64,000 nt of DNA from Stanieria sp. NIES-3757. GTDB taxonomy: Bacteria > Cyanobacteriota > Cyanobacteriia > Cyanobacteriales > Xenococcaceae. Of the stretch, positions 1 through 8,821 are shown piece after piece. The translations under genes and the position numbers were made by a program. The stretch is taken from NCBI GenBank assembly GCA_002355455.1, contig AP017375.1:496001-560000 (forward strand), read 5' to 3'. Numbering within the stretch: the first letter of the stretch is position 1; every line of letters starts with the position of its first letter. The notes under the pieces were generated by a model. That model did not search any database. It was not told the origin of the DNA and saw nothing but the letters and a program-made list of their open reading frames with translations.

Positions 1-207
1 TCTCCTTTTCGACAACTAAGACTAGCAGCAAGACTATCTCAGGAGAAATTAGCAAGCCAAATTGGTGTAGCTGTTTCTACTATTCGTCGCTGGGAAAAAG
101 GACAAGCAGAACCGACCATGACTGTGGCACAAATGAAAGCATTTTGCCAAGCAGTAAACAAAAACTTAGACGAATTGCCAAATTCTTTTTTACCACCATC
201 AGATTAG
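1..207 (+). CDS. XRE-family helix-turn-helix regulator, 3' part
   Basis: The window opens inside this gene; 68 codons of frame 1 remain before TAG. The visible part is a Cro/C1-type helix-turn-helix. It shows the sequence RLAARLSQEKLASQIGV, then STIRRWEKGQAEPTM, which are the recognition-helix and 'W-E-x-G' positions typical of XRE proteins. A short tail follows and ends in PPSD. A DNA-binding role is inferred from the fold; the target is unknown. It converges on the TldE-like gene. The start lies outside the window, so full length and any fused domain cannot be judged. Confidence 0.8.
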   Translation, partial: SPFRQLRLAARLSQEKLASQIGVAVSTIRRWEKGQAEPTMTVAQMKAFCQAVNKNLDELPNSFLPPSD

Positions 208-267
208 TTATTTTCTGACAGTTGTAGACAGAATTGATTAAAGCAAACTTTTATCTAAGATTTTGAA

Positions 268-1638
268 TTAAATACTATCGGTAACACTACTAAAATGAAA
301 ATTTGTTATTTTACAGCCAGGTATGACGTTGCTTCCGCAGCGTTGTACCCTACCGACAGCTTCTAAATTAGCAAGCATCTCTGGTAGGCTTTGATTAAAA
401 CGCAAATTTTTAACGGGATAGACTAGTTGACCATTTTCAATTAAGAAAGTACCGTCTCTAGTCATACCCGTAACTTCCAAGGTTTTGGGATTAACAGAAC
501 GAACATACCAAGCACGGCTAACTAGAATTCCTCTTTCAGTTTGAGCAATTAAATCTGAGAGGTTTTGTGACGAACCTGTCATAACGATAGGATAAAAAGG
601 GCTTGTTGCTGTTTGTTGTTGTTGTTGCGCCCAATAACGACTATAGGAAAGAGTTTGAGGTATACCATCTTTTATAATTTCTAGATAATTATTACTTAAG
701 CCATCACTAAAAAAAGTACTTCCTTGCAATAAAGGGTGAGCCGAATTACGCTGTACTTGAAGCAGAGGGCTAAAAATTCTTTCGCCAATTCGATTACTAA
801 ATTGACCGTCTCGATCGCTCCGCGCCTCGGCTCTGCCGAGATCGCGACGAGACATAAAAGAACGTCCTTCATCGGCTGCCCTGGCATCTAAATTCCAAAT
901 AACCCAAGGTAATAAACTGCCCATAGCTGCGGGTTCAAAAATAACTGTATAGTTTCCTGGTTCGATGGGGCGAGGTTGACGAGATGCGATCGCTTTTTGG
1001 ATTACTTCTTCAGTTATCGTTTCAAATGGTAATTGTTCGATACTCAAAGCAGTACGATTACTCCAACTAGAACCATCTTCTTGGCGGGCGGTAAAACTAA
1101 AATCGGCTTCAGTAGTGCGATCGCAAGCCCTTAATCCTGCTGAATTACCAATTGCTTGTAAAGAGACTGCGGTACTCAGAGTACCCGAACCATTTACCCC
1201 TGCATTTTTTGCCCGCAGACATACTTGTTGTAACATCTCGCCTTTGGCAAGAGGAGATAAATTAGCTGTAGCAAGATCGAACGCAGGAGTTCTTGATTCA
1301 TAATTTTGGGGAGGAAGTAATGGCATCCATTCAGGATCTTCTGGTGCAAAACGAGCTAATTCTTCTGAACGTCGTACAGTTTGTTTGATTGCCTCTGGAT
1401 CGAGTTCTGTAGTAGAGGCAGAAGCACTACTTTTCCCAAAATAACTAGTAATAGCTAATTTGAAGCGATTTTTGCGAATATTTTGACTAATTTGATTTTC
1501 TGAAAAACGACTTAACGCAGATTCACTATTGCTGAGGCTAACAAAAACCCCTTCAGCTTCGGATTGTTTAATGGTAGATTCGATTAATGCTAAAGCTTCT
1601 TCTTGAGTGATGAGAGTGTTGATTGTAGCTAAAGTCAT
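268..1638 (-). CDS. TldE/PmbA-like protein (TldD/PmbA family)
   Basis: A 456-residue member of the TldD/PmbA family. The family pair TldD-TldE forms a protease that trims peptides such as microcins and degrades CcdA. I see no HExxxH metal motif, so this resembles the non-catalytic TldE/PmbA partner rather than TldD. Family features include the N-terminal SRFSENQISQN segment, the central GNYTVIFEPAAMGSLLPW segment, and the C-terminal block with TGMTRDGTFLIENG and PVKNLRFNQSLPEML. ATG at 1638 is the only sensible start. About 15 residues near positions 263-277 are encoded by a perfect small hairpin repeat, which looks like an in-frame insertion. No tldD is in the window. Assignment to TldE rather than a third paralogue is inference. 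Confidence 0.85.
   Translation of the reverse strand: MTLATINTLITQEEALALIESTIKQSEAEGVFVSLSNSESALSRFSENQISQNIRKNRFKLAITSYFGKSSASASTTELDPEAIKQTVRRSEELARFAPEDPEWMPLLPPQNYESRTPAFDLATANLSPLAKGEMLQQVCLRAKNAGVNGSGTLSTAVSLQAIGNSAGLRACDRTTEADFSFTARQEDGSSWSNRTALSIEQLPFETITEEVIQKAIASRQPRPIEPGNYTVIFEPAAMGSLLPWVIWNLDARAADEGRSFMSRRDLGRAEARSDRDGQFSNRIGERIFSPLLQVQRNSAHPLLQGSTFFSDGLSNNYLEIIKDGIPQTLSYSRYWAQQQQQTATSPFYPIVMTGSSQNLSDLIAQTERGILVSRAWYVRSVNPKTLEVTGMTRDGTFLIENGQLVYPVKNLRFNQSLPEMLANLEAVGRVQRCGSNVIPGCKITNFHFSSVTDSI
808..853. repeat. Small palindromic repeat inside the TldE-like gene
   Basis: This 46-nt segment is far more GC-rich than its surroundings. It folds into nested stems: outer arms GTCTCG/CGAGAC and an inner arm CTCGGC-TCT-GCCGAG. 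It also carries GATCGC-type sequence. The gene stays open through it. Palindromic elements of this size are scattered through many cyanobacterial genomes. Confidence 0.55.
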
Positions 1639-1846
1639 AATTAATTATTCAGTAAATAGTAATTAGCTTAAATGAGATCTAGTCAAGCTAATGGTTAATG
1701 GTTGATTGTTTGTCCACGGATAAACGCAGATAAACACAGATGGAGTTATCGGTTGGTAGTGTTTTTTGTTGATGGTTAACTGATAACTGATCACTTGGTT
1801 ATTAGTATCAATCTAAACTAAATACATAACTATCTAAATTTATCGA

Positions 1847-2461
1847 ATGACTTTTTCTGCTCAACTCATCGCTTTAGGACAATATCTTGCTGGTGAATTT
1901 GACAATCATCCTCAAGCTTTAGCTCAACCTGCTTGGTATGTTCATTTGCGTCTGTGGATACGACCAGTACCATTATTTACTGAAGATAGTATTACTTTAT
2001 TTGCCGAACAAGCTAGCGTAGTTAATCTTAACCAACCCTATCGTCCTCGTCTTCTACGTCTCAGGGAAAGTGAAGCTAATCCCCAACAACTGCTAGTAGA
2101 GTATTATATGTTCAAAGATATTGAACCAGTTAAGGGTGCAGGGACTAATCCCAAGCTTTTGCAGCAAATAACTTTAGAACAAATCGAATTTTTACCAAAT
2201 TGCACTCTCAACGTAGAATTACAGCACAATTCAGCAAATAATTATCATTTTAAAACTTTTCCTGAAAAGGACTGTCCTTGTAGTTTTAATTATCAAGGTA
2301 AGAATTTCCAAGTATTTTTGGGTTTTGAAGTGACTCCTGAAACTCTATTAACCTATGACAAAGGTATCAATCCAGAAACAGGCAAAGGAATTTGGGGTGC
2401 TTTACTTGGTGCTTACCAGTTTACTAAGATTCAAGATTTTGCTGATGAATTATTAATTTAA
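1847..2461 (+). CDS. cpcT: CpcT/CpeT-type phycobiliprotein chromophore lyase
   Basis: A 204-residue protein of the CpcT/CpeT family. Family members attach phycocyanobilin (or phycoerythrobilin) to a cysteine of the phycobiliprotein beta subunit, near Cys-153/155, during phycobilisome assembly. Family signatures are YRPR at 65-68, the CPCSFNYQGK stretch at 143-152, and the C-terminal DKGINPETGKGIWGALLGAY block from about 171. The length matches the usual ~200 residues. CpcT is preferred over CpeT only because no phycoerythrin gene is visible; the bilin specificity cannot be read from sequence. It is followed by a weak hairpin and then a convergent Hli gene. Both products are linked to light harvesting, although they are not co-transcribed. 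Confidence 0.88.
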   Translation: MTFSAQLIALGQYLAGEFDNHPQALAQPAWYVHLRLWIRPVPLFTEDSITLFAEQASVVNLNQPYRPRLLRLRESEANPQQLLVEYYMFKDIEPVKGAGTNPKLLQQITLEQIEFLPNCTLNVELQHNSANNYHFKTFPEKDCPCSFNYQGKNFQVFLGFEVTPETLLTYDKGINPETGKGIWGALLGAYQFTKIQDFADELLI

Positions 2462-2512
2462 TCAGTTGAAAAGTTATTTTAGCTATATTACTGTTGTTTT
2501 TAATAAATTATA

Positions 2513-2557
2513 AAAACCCCCTCAATTGCTTCTTCATAGAAATAATCAAAGGGGTTT
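2513..2557. terminator. Possible shared terminator between cpcT and the Hli gene
   Basis: AAACCCC at the left arm pairs with GGGGTTT at 2551-2557 across a loop of about 30 nt. It sits between two convergent genes. The stem is only about 7 bp and the loop is long, so the call is tentative. Confidence 0.4.
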
Positions 2558-2602
2558 AGATTTCAAGAAAATTTATATTTTTAATAAAACAATAGACTCA
2601 AA

Positions 2603-2746
2603 TTACATTAAACCTAATTGAGCCAAAATTCCTTTACCAGTCATTAATTCAACAGCGATCGCGATTACAAATCCTAACATCGCTAAACGACCATTCCAGT
2701 TTTCAGCAAAAGGAGTAAAACCGAATTTGTTTGTTTGTTTTTCCAT
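2603..2746 (-). CDS. High-light-inducible protein (one-helix LHC-like)
   Basis: A 47-residue protein, ATG at 2746 to TAA at 2603. It carries the chlorophyll-binding ENWNGRLAMLGF signature (residues 15-26), followed by one hydrophobic helix (VIAIAVELMTG) and the ending ILAQLGLM. Hli/Scp proteins bind chlorophyll and carotenoid in thylakoid membranes. They associate with photosystem II assembly intermediates and dissipate energy under high light. The length and absence of a long N-terminal tail resemble the HliC/ScpB type, but I do not assign a number. It converges on cpcT. About 230 AT-rich bases upstream should hold its promoter; I could not place a specific light-response motif. Confidence 0.9.
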   Translation of the reverse strand: MEKQTNKFGFTPFAENWNGRLAMLGFVIAIAVELMTGKGILAQLGLM

Positions 2747-2979
2747 GATTATGAACCTTATGATTGCAGCAGTGTAAATTAGTCAAGTATTTGTGATTTA
2801 TTGTAACCATCACCGCAAAAAATTGCAACATTTCTTTATACTGTGATTGAAGAGCTTTTTTTGTATTATTTAATATAGGACAAAAATAATTCAGCAAGGC
2901 TCGCGCTTAAATCAACCTGATATCTCGATCATAATTAAATTAATAATCCATCAGAACTTAGTAGCTAAATTTATCAACC

Positions 2980-5379
2980 TTGATTAAGACAGAAACTTTA
3001 GATTTATTAGAATGGCATCGTTTGTGTCAGCATCTATCTACCTTTGCAGCTACCAAACTAGGAGCGGTGGCAGCTAGAGGATTGCAGTTGCCTACTACCA
3101 AAACAGAAAGTCTTGAATTATTAGCCCAGACTAAGGAAGTTTATAGTTTAGAACAGCAGTTAGATTCTAGCTGGTCGTTTAAAGGGATTGAAGATATTGG
3201 GGAATCCTTAGAAAGAGCAAAAATTGGTGGACTTTTATCTGCTCAAGAATTACTAGATCTGGCTACTACTTTGGCAGGAGTCCGAAAATTACGAAGAACT
3301 ATTGATGCCAAGACAGAAGATTTACCAACTTTAACTCAATTAGTTACTGAACTACGAACTTATCCAGAAATTGAACAAGAAATTCATCATTGTATTGACG
3401 ATCGCGGTGAAGTAGCTGACCGAGCTAATCCTAAATTAGCAGAGATTCGCAGTCAAATAAAAAGATTACGCGACAAAATTTATAAAATACTGCAAAATAT
3501 TGTTCAAAAACAGGTAGGAGCAGTTCAAGAAGCGGTAATTACTCAACGAGATGGTCGTTTTGTGATTCCTGTTAAAGCACCGCAAAAAGATTCTATTCCT
3601 GGTATTGTCCACGACATTTCTAGTACTGGTTCTACCTTATATGTTGAACCAAACGCAGTAGTTCAATTAGGTAATCAACTAAGACAAGCAGAAAGACAAG
3701 AAAAGAGAGAAGAAGAAGCGGTTTTAAGAGCCTTAACCGAAAAAGTTGCAGCAGTACAAGAAGACTTAGAACAATTACTTGCGATCGCCACAGTTTTAGA
3801 TTTGGCGACTGCCAGGGCGCGTTATAGTTGGTGGTTGGGAGCAAATCCTCCTCGATTTGTTGATGTTAATCAAGGAGAAACGGTAACCTTACGTCAGTTG
3901 AGACATCCTTTATTAGTCTGGCAACAACAGCACGAACAAGGTACAGAAGTTATCCCGATTGATGTGCAAATTCAACCCCAGATTCGGGTAGTAGCAATTA
4001 CAGGGCCTAATACAGGGGGAAAAACCGTTACTCTCAAGACAATTGGTTTAGCTGCCCTGATGGCAAAAGCAGGTTTGTTTATTCCTGCCAAAGAACCAGT
4101 AGAAATACCTTGGTTTGAGCAAGTTTTAGCTGATATTGGGGATGAACAATCCTTACAACAAAGTTTATCGACCTTTTCAGGTCATATTCGTCGGATTAGT
4201 CGTATTATTGAGGCTTCAAATCTTGAAGATTCCCTGATTTTATTTGATGAAATTGGGGCAGGAACAGATCCTGCTGAAGGTAGTGCTTTAGCGATCGCAA
4301 TTTTGAAATATTTGGCAGAAAAAGCTTTACTAACTATTGCCACTACGCATTATGGAGAATTAAAAGCTCTCAAATATCAAGATGAGCGATTTGAAAATGC
4401 TTCGGTAGAATTTAACGATCAAACTTTAAAACCTACCTATCGCTTATTATGGGGAATTCCTGGACGTTCTAATGCTTTAACTATTGCCCATCGCTTGGGA
4501 TTAAAACCAGAAATTGTTGAGGATGCCCAACAACGAGTGGGAGTCAGTACTTCCGAAGAGCTTAATTTGGTAATTGCAGCCTTAGAAGCAGAAAGAAGAG
4601 AACAAGAAACTAAAGCTAAAGAAGCTACTAAATTATTAGAACAAACTGAACGTTTTTATACGGAAGTATCAGCCAAAGCCTCCTCTCTCCAAGAAAGAGA
4701 AAGAGAATTGAAAATAGCTCAAGAAAAAGCAGTTCAGCAAGCCATTCTGGCAGCCAAAGCCGAAATCGCCCAAGTAATTCGGCGTTTACAACAAGGAGAA
4801 CAAACCGCCCAAAAAGCCCAAAAAGCTACTGATGAACTAAATCAAATTGCAGAAAGGGAATTAGCCAAAACCAAACAACCCAAACGAACCAAACCAGGTT
4901 ATAAACCTAAAGTCGGGGAAAGAATTAGAATTCCTAGTCTTGGACAAACTGGAGAAGTATTGAGTATTGATGAGGAGGAAAAACAATTAACTGTCCGTTT
5001 TGGTTTGATGAAAATGACCGTAGCTACCGACGAGATCGAATCCTTAGATGGACAAAAAGTAGAAGCACCCGTTAAACCCAAAACTTCATCATCAACCACA
5101 GCCAAACAAACTCCATCCAAACCAGCAGTAGCAGTCCGAACTTCCAAAAATACCGTCGATTTAAGAGGTAGTAGAGTGGCTAACGCCGAAGCAGATTTAG
5201 AAAATGCGATCGCGTCTGCTACAGAATCAGGGGTATTATGGATTATTCATGGTAAAGGTACAGGGCGTTTACGGGAAGGAATTCACGAATTTCTCAAACG
5301 ACATCCTCAAATAGAAAGGTTTGAACTAGCACCTCAAAATGAAGGAGGTTCAGGAGTTACAATTGTTTATCTGAAGTAA
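2980..5379 (+). CDS. mutS2: MutS2 family ATPase/endonuclease with Smr domain
   Basis: A 799-residue MutS2. It has the MutS core and clamp region, the ATPase Walker A GPNTGGKT at 342-349, Walker B near 418-424 (LILFDEIGAGTDP), a long coiled coil at about 525-625, and a C-terminal Smr nuclease domain from about 726. The Smr domain has VDLRG and the HGKGTGRLREG motif. Unlike MutS1 it has no mismatch-recognition domain. Family members suppress homologous recombination or split collided ribosomes. The start is TTG at 2980: no ATG occurs near the conserved N-terminus and the LDLLEW motif follows at once. Length is normal (780-830). No operon partner is seen. Confidence 0.93.
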   Translation: MIKTETLDLLEWHRLCQHLSTFAATKLGAVAARGLQLPTTKTESLELLAQTKEVYSLEQQLDSSWSFKGIEDIGESLERAKIGGLLSAQELLDLATTLAGVRKLRRTIDAKTEDLPTLTQLVTELRTYPEIEQEIHHCIDDRGEVADRANPKLAEIRSQIKRLRDKIYKILQNIVQKQVGAVQEAVITQRDGRFVIPVKAPQKDSIPGIVHDISSTGSTLYVEPNAVVQLGNQLRQAERQEKREEEAVLRALTEKVAAVQEDLEQLLAIATVLDLATARARYSWWLGANPPRFVDVNQGETVTLRQLRHPLLVWQQQHEQGTEVIPIDVQIQPQIRVVAITGPNTGGKTVTLKTIGLAALMAKAGLFIPAKEPVEIPWFEQVLADIGDEQSLQQSLSTFSGHIRRISRIIEASNLEDSLILFDEIGAGTDPAEGSALAIAILKYLAEKALLTIATTHYGELKALKYQDERFENASVEFNDQTLKPTYRLLWGIPGRSNALTIAHRLGLKPEIVEDAQQRVGVSTSEELNLVIAALEAERREQETKAKEATKLLEQTERFYTEVSAKASSLQERERELKIAQEKAVQQAILAAKAEIAQVIRRLQQGEQTAQKAQKATDELNQIAERELAKTKQPKRTKPGYKPKVGERIRIPSLGQTGEVLSIDEEEKQLTVRFGLMKMTVATDEIESLDGQKVEAPVKPKTSSSTTAKQTPSKPAVAVRTSKNTVDLRGSRVANAEADLENAIASATESGVLWIIHGKGTGRLREGIHEFLKRHPQIERFELAPQNEGGSGVTIVYLK

Positions 5380-5408
5380 ATATTTGATATAAAGTTTGAT
5401 CGCTCGAT

Positions 5409-5546
5409 TGTCATTCTGAACGCAGTGAAGAATCTCGCAAGATACTTGAGAGGCTGCGGGCGAGTAGGTATTCTCCTGCGTCCGCCCTTTAAAATAGCTA
5501 TGTGCTTGTAAGCCCGTCGCTACACTGCGTTTTGCTCAGTATGACA
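5409..5546. repeat. MITE-like element with terminal inverted repeats
   Basis: A 138-bp non-coding segment between mutS2 and the next gene. It begins TGTCATTCTGA and ends in the inverse TCAGTATGACA. Just inside are CGCAGTG and its complement CACTGCG, so the inverted termini extend about 24 bp with gaps. The middle holds another GC-rich hairpin (GGGCG.../...CGCCC). It contains no open frame. The ends resemble a widespread bacterial intergenic repeat that begins TGTCATTCTGAGC; mobilisation by a transposase elsewhere is inference. Confidence 0.6.
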
Positions 5547-5594
5547 TATCTGTTTTTTGAGAATTCATTAGACCGACCTTATCTTACTGGTTGG

Positions 5595-6377
5595 TTAAAG
5601 TTGGCTAGCAACAGAATTAATACAAATTTCATTAACTGTTTGAGTAGTTGTTTCAATGTTGAAAATTACCTGTAAACCTTTAGTAGTATTAACTACAGCT
5701 TCAGTAACAGCGTCGCTTTTGTAACTAAAGTTATAGCCATTACTGACCGCATATTTACCAACAACTTCAGGAGATGTGCCAATAAATTCTTGCCAACCAG
5801 ATAAAGAAGGACGAAGATCGTTTTTGTCGTTAGTACAAATTTGACTCATTTCATTAGTATCAGCGTTCTCATTGTCTTCATTTAGGTTCAAATTATCTGT
5901 CCACGAATTTTGAGCCATTGTAGATGAAGACTTAATTTCTGGTTCAAAAATAATTTGATTATTATTCTGCATCACCGAGGAATAATAACCATCACTATTT
6001 ATACCCACCAAATAAACAGTATTACCATCTACCGCTTGATAAAAATCACCACCAAACACTAATTTAGCAGGTAAAAAAATCTGATAACGAGGATTAAGCT
6101 TGGACTGTCTATGATAAAAATAATTATCTTTCAAGCGACAAATGTTGATATAAAAATTTTGAGTTTCAAAAGAATAGATTTCTTGATACTCACTTCCTAT
6201 TTGTTGACAGATACCCTGATTATTAACTATTAATAAAGAATCTTGCTTTTGATTCAAAGAGTAAGAAAAACTAGTTGTTTTTTTTGGCGTAACTTTACTA
6301 ACTGCTCTTTGCCATTGCATTCCTGTAATGGTTATAGCAATAGCAATTGCCCAAGTTAGATTGCACAAGTTGCTCAT
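5595..6377 (-). CDS. Secreted or anchored protein of unknown function
   Basis: I do not recognise this family. Starting at the ATG at 6377 gives 260 residues with a hydrophobic N-terminal segment (LTWAIAIAITITG) that looks like a signal peptide or anchor. A GTG at 6419 would add 14 residues and bury that segment, so the ATG is preferred. The rest is polar, with several cysteines (NQGICQQ, NICRL, QICTND, EICINS) that could form two disulfides. A low-complexity linker (about 165-185, rich in N, D and E) separates an N-terminal from a C-terminal part. The C-terminal part contains LSGWQEFIGTSPEVVGKYA. An exported role is inference. Confidence 0.6.
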   Translation of the reverse strand: MSNLCNLTWAIAIAITITGMQWQRAVSKVTPKKTTSFSYSLNQKQDSLLIVNNQGICQQIGSEYQEIYSFETQNFYINICRLKDNYFYHRQSKLNPRYQIFLPAKLVFGGDFYQAVDGNTVYLVGINSDGYYSSVMQNNNQIIFEPEIKSSSTMAQNSWTDNLNLNEDNENADTNEMSQICTNDKNDLRPSLSGWQEFIGTSPEVVGKYAVSNGYNFSYKSDAVTEAVVNTTKGLQVIFNIETTTQTVNEICINSVASQL

Positions 6378-6419
6378 TTTTTCAGGTGAGGTTGACTTTT
6401 GACCACGAAAGAAAATCAC

Positions 6420-6877
6420 TGCTTTGTTTGTTAACTCCTCGTCTTATTTAGTGGGGCAGCGGATATTTGTGTATTTGTGATTGGAATCAGACTACTGGTC
6501 TTAGAAAGCTTACAAAAAACCTCTAAAATAGTTAGTCTTGTTTGATTAGTGTCATTAATTTCCTAGTTTAAAATTTAGTAGTAAAAAGTCAGAAAAATTA
6601 ATACTTAAATTTTGTTTAAAGTAGCAGCTCGAAATTTATCTAAAGTGTGTATGTCTTGAGAATTAACCGTCAACAACCCTTTTTAATTCAACGACGACTA
6701 AAGCTCTTGAAGCAAATTCCGCTCAAATTAGTTGATGATTCTCGTACCTCGCGATCGCTTTTTATTAAGTCGAATTTTCAGTTACCTAGCAACTTGAGTT
6801 AATCTCTCCAGCCAAAGTATTTTGTAGACGATCAATTTGTTAGAGTAAAGTACGAGCAATATTACTGAGTTTTGTTC
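6420..6877. other. Intergenic region with a doubtful small ORF
   Basis: This stretch lies between the secreted-protein gene and the TonB-like gene. The only open frame I see is on the + strand from GTG at 6647 to TAA at 6802 (51 codons). It is basic, with NRQQPFLIQRRLKLLKQ in the middle, and contains one GCGATCGC. It has no clear ribosome binding site and no family I know, so I do not call it a gene. The remainder is AT-rich and should contain divergent promoters. Confidence 0.3.
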
Positions 6878-7822
6878 ATGACGACTGGCAAACAAACGAA
6901 TCGAGCCTATGACCGAACTCGCTCTGATTCTATCTGGCCGTATTTGTTGATTTCTTTGTTGATTCATGGGTTAGCAGCAGTGGGTATTACTTATTTAGAG
7001 CGATCGCGTCTAATCTCACTACAACCGCAACCTATTACTAAGCAACCACGGGAGAATGCACCAATTGAATTTATTGTTGTTCCTGCTGAAAAACCAGAGG
7101 ATAAACCCCCAGAAACTAAACGTCGGGCAGTCAATAATTCTGTAGCAAAGGGCAAAGTCACTTCAAAACTACCACCCTCGACTGACAAAAAGGGAAATAC
7201 AGCGATCGATTCTAGTCCTCAATCTCCACCAGAAGTTACTCCCTCCCAAACCGAAGCAAAACCTGCTGAGGCGGTTAAACCTACTTCTCCACCTTCTACT
7301 TCAAACGAACAACCATCACCCCAAAAAATTGAATCAAATTCCCCTGTAGCAACTCGTTTACCTCCTCAACCCAAACCCTTACCTCCTACCCCTCAACCAA
7401 CTCCAAGCGATTCGGGCGCAGCAAGTTTACTTGGTAAAACTTATCAAAGATCTTTTCAAGATGATTTTGGAAGTTCTTTTTTCAATCTCGAAGCTAACGC
7501 TAGCGAAGAAGCACCCTACGCCCAACTAGATGCTCAACAAGACGATCTTGCCCCTTATTTTGACGAAATTAGGCGACGGGTAAAACGCAATTGGCAACCA
7601 GTTTCTCCTGGACAAGAGCAATTTACGGTGCTTAATTTTGCTATCCAACGCAATGGTCAAATTACTGGACTAAAAGTAGTTCAAACCTCTGGAAACCAAC
7701 AAGTGGATCGAGATGCCTTAGAAGCAGTACAACAATCTGCTCCTTTTGATGCCTTACCTCAAAGCTTCAAACGCGATCGCTTAGAGATTCAATTTAGTTT
7801 TAATATTTACATTCATAATTGA
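6878..7822 (+). CDS. TonB-like energy transducer
   Basis: A 314-residue protein built like TonB: a short cytoplasmic N-terminus, one membrane segment (about 20-40, PYLLISLLIHGLAAVGITYL), a long Pro/Lys/Glu-rich periplasmic linker (about 55-185), and a C-terminal TonB/TolA fold from about 225. The fold contains YFDEIRRRVKRNWQP, then VLNFAIQRNGQITGLKVVQTSG and the D-x-x-A-LEAVQQSAPF motif. Such proteins pass proton-motive energy from ExbBD to outer-membrane receptors. No exbB/exbD or receptor gene is adjacent, so the partner is unknown. ATG at 6878 is used; an upstream TTG at 6872 adds only two residues. A TolA-like role is possible. Confidence 0.8.
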   Translation: MTTGKQTNRAYDRTRSDSIWPYLLISLLIHGLAAVGITYLERSRLISLQPQPITKQPRENAPIEFIVVPAEKPEDKPPETKRRAVNNSVAKGKVTSKLPPSTDKKGNTAIDSSPQSPPEVTPSQTEAKPAEAVKPTSPPSTSNEQPSPQKIESNSPVATRLPPQPKPLPPTPQPTPSDSGAASLLGKTYQRSFQDDFGSSFFNLEANASEEAPYAQLDAQQDDLAPYFDEIRRRVKRNWQPVSPGQEQFTVLNFAIQRNGQITGLKVVQTSGNQQVDRDALEAVQQSAPFDALPQSFKRDRLEIQFSFNIYIHN

Positions 7823-8042
7823 TTAAAATCAACCTAATTTGAAATTTTTTTAGAAAATGAAGAAGCAGCTAATAATGTTTCTGTCTTTTTATCGATCCAA
7901 TTATCTCAAAGCGCGATCGCTCTTATCTAAACAAATCTCTCATTTTTATTGTGATGGTTTAAATAGTAATTTAGTTTGTATTACGCGATCGGTGTTAAAG
8001 TTTTATCAAAATAACGCTTTAACAATAAGTTTAGCCAGTATT

Positions 8043-8282
8043 ATGAGTAAAAAAAATCAGACGATATATAACTACACAGTCATCTTTGAAAAAGAGGCTG
8101 ATGGTGGTTATCATGCTTTTTGTCCATTATTGAAAGGATGTCATAGTCAAGGAGATAGTTTTGAAGAAGCTTTAGAAAATATTACAGAAGCAATAGAACT
8201 ATATATTGAAAGTCTTTTAGAGGATCGAGAACCCATACCCGAAGAAAATCTAATTATTAAACCAATTCGTATTGCAATATGA
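8043..8282 (+). CDS. hicB: HicB-family antitoxin
   Basis: A 79-residue HicB-like protein with the half RNase-H-type fold: TVIFEKEADGGYHAFCPLLKGCHSQGD, then the SFEEALENITEAIELYIE helix. An open frame runs upstream to 7857, but those 62 residues are unlike HicB, so the ATG at 8043 is taken as the start. It overlaps hicA by ATGA, the usual coupled arrangement. HicB neutralises HicA and usually represses the operon. I see no C-terminal ribbon-helix-helix, so DNA binding may be weak or absent. This is the only hicBA pair in the window with both genes intact. Confidence 0.88.
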   Translation: MSKKNQTIYNYTVIFEKEADGGYHAFCPLLKGCHSQGDSFEEALENITEAIELYIESLLEDREPIPEENLIIKPIRIAI

Positions 8283-8512
8283 GTAGTTTGCCTAGTGTAA
8301 AAGCTAAAGAATTTATTCGGGTAATTAGCGAATTAGGATATCAGTTTCATCGACAAAAAGGTAGTCATGCAATCTACAAAGATTCATCGGGTAGAAGAGT
8401 GGTTGTACCAATTCATTCAGGGAAAGATTTAAAACCTGGTACTCTTTTGGGCATGATTAAAGACATTGGACTAGAAAAAGAAGAATTTTTTGAATTACTT
8501 AGTAAACTCTAA
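8279..8512 (+). CDS. hicA: HicA-family mRNA interferase toxin
   Basis: A 77-residue HicA (YcfA-like) toxin with a dsRBD-like fold. It shows ELGYQFHRQKGSHAIYKDSSGRR; His30 in GSHAIY is the catalytic histidine of the family. The VVPIHSGKDLKPGTLLGMIKDIGL segment matches the conserved second half. HicA cleaves mRNA independently of translation. The start ATG overlaps the hicB stop by 4 bp. The sequence is complete with no broken codons, in contrast to the two other hicA copies near 15.3 and 16.7 kb. Confidence 0.9.
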   Translation: MSSLPSVKAKEFIRVISELGYQFHRQKGSHAIYKDSSGRRVVVPIHSGKDLKPGTLLGMIKDIGLEKEEFFELLSKL

Positions 8513-8821
8513 CTTGAAAGCTAGAAGTGTTATTATTCAAGAGTTTACAGCGAATTCAACGTGCTTTAGCCGTTGGAGTAGGTCAATTATGTAACTGCTT
8601 CTAATCCGTGTCTTGCAGTGAAAGAGTTTTTAGAGCAGATTGTTCTCAGGCAAAAACCAATTTAAGGTGAATATTGATCGCGTTTGTCCAAATAAACCTT
8701 AGAGCGATCGCTTTTATAATAACTCAGCAAAAAAAATTCCCTAGGATGATAATTTTTAGATAAAGAATGGGAAGTCTAGTGAATAGATCACTGTCAGTTT
8801 ACTGTTGAGTACGGTAATAAC
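8513..8821. other. Intergenic region, possible decayed coding sequence
   Basis: The stretch after hicA has two short open pieces on the + strand in different frames. One reads LLFKSLQRIQRALAVGVGQL near 8527-8590. The other reads NPCLAVKEFLEQIVLRQKPI and ends in a stop near 8667. Together they look like the end of a frameshifted gene, but I cannot name the family. One HIP1 octamer lies near 8704. The promoter of the glycan operon should lie in the last 100 bases. Confidence 0.3.

Noticed and set aside
7857-8042. Upstream 62-codon extension of HicB
   Set aside because: HicB similarity begins exactly at the ATG at 8043; the extension is unlike any HicB and probably non-coding.
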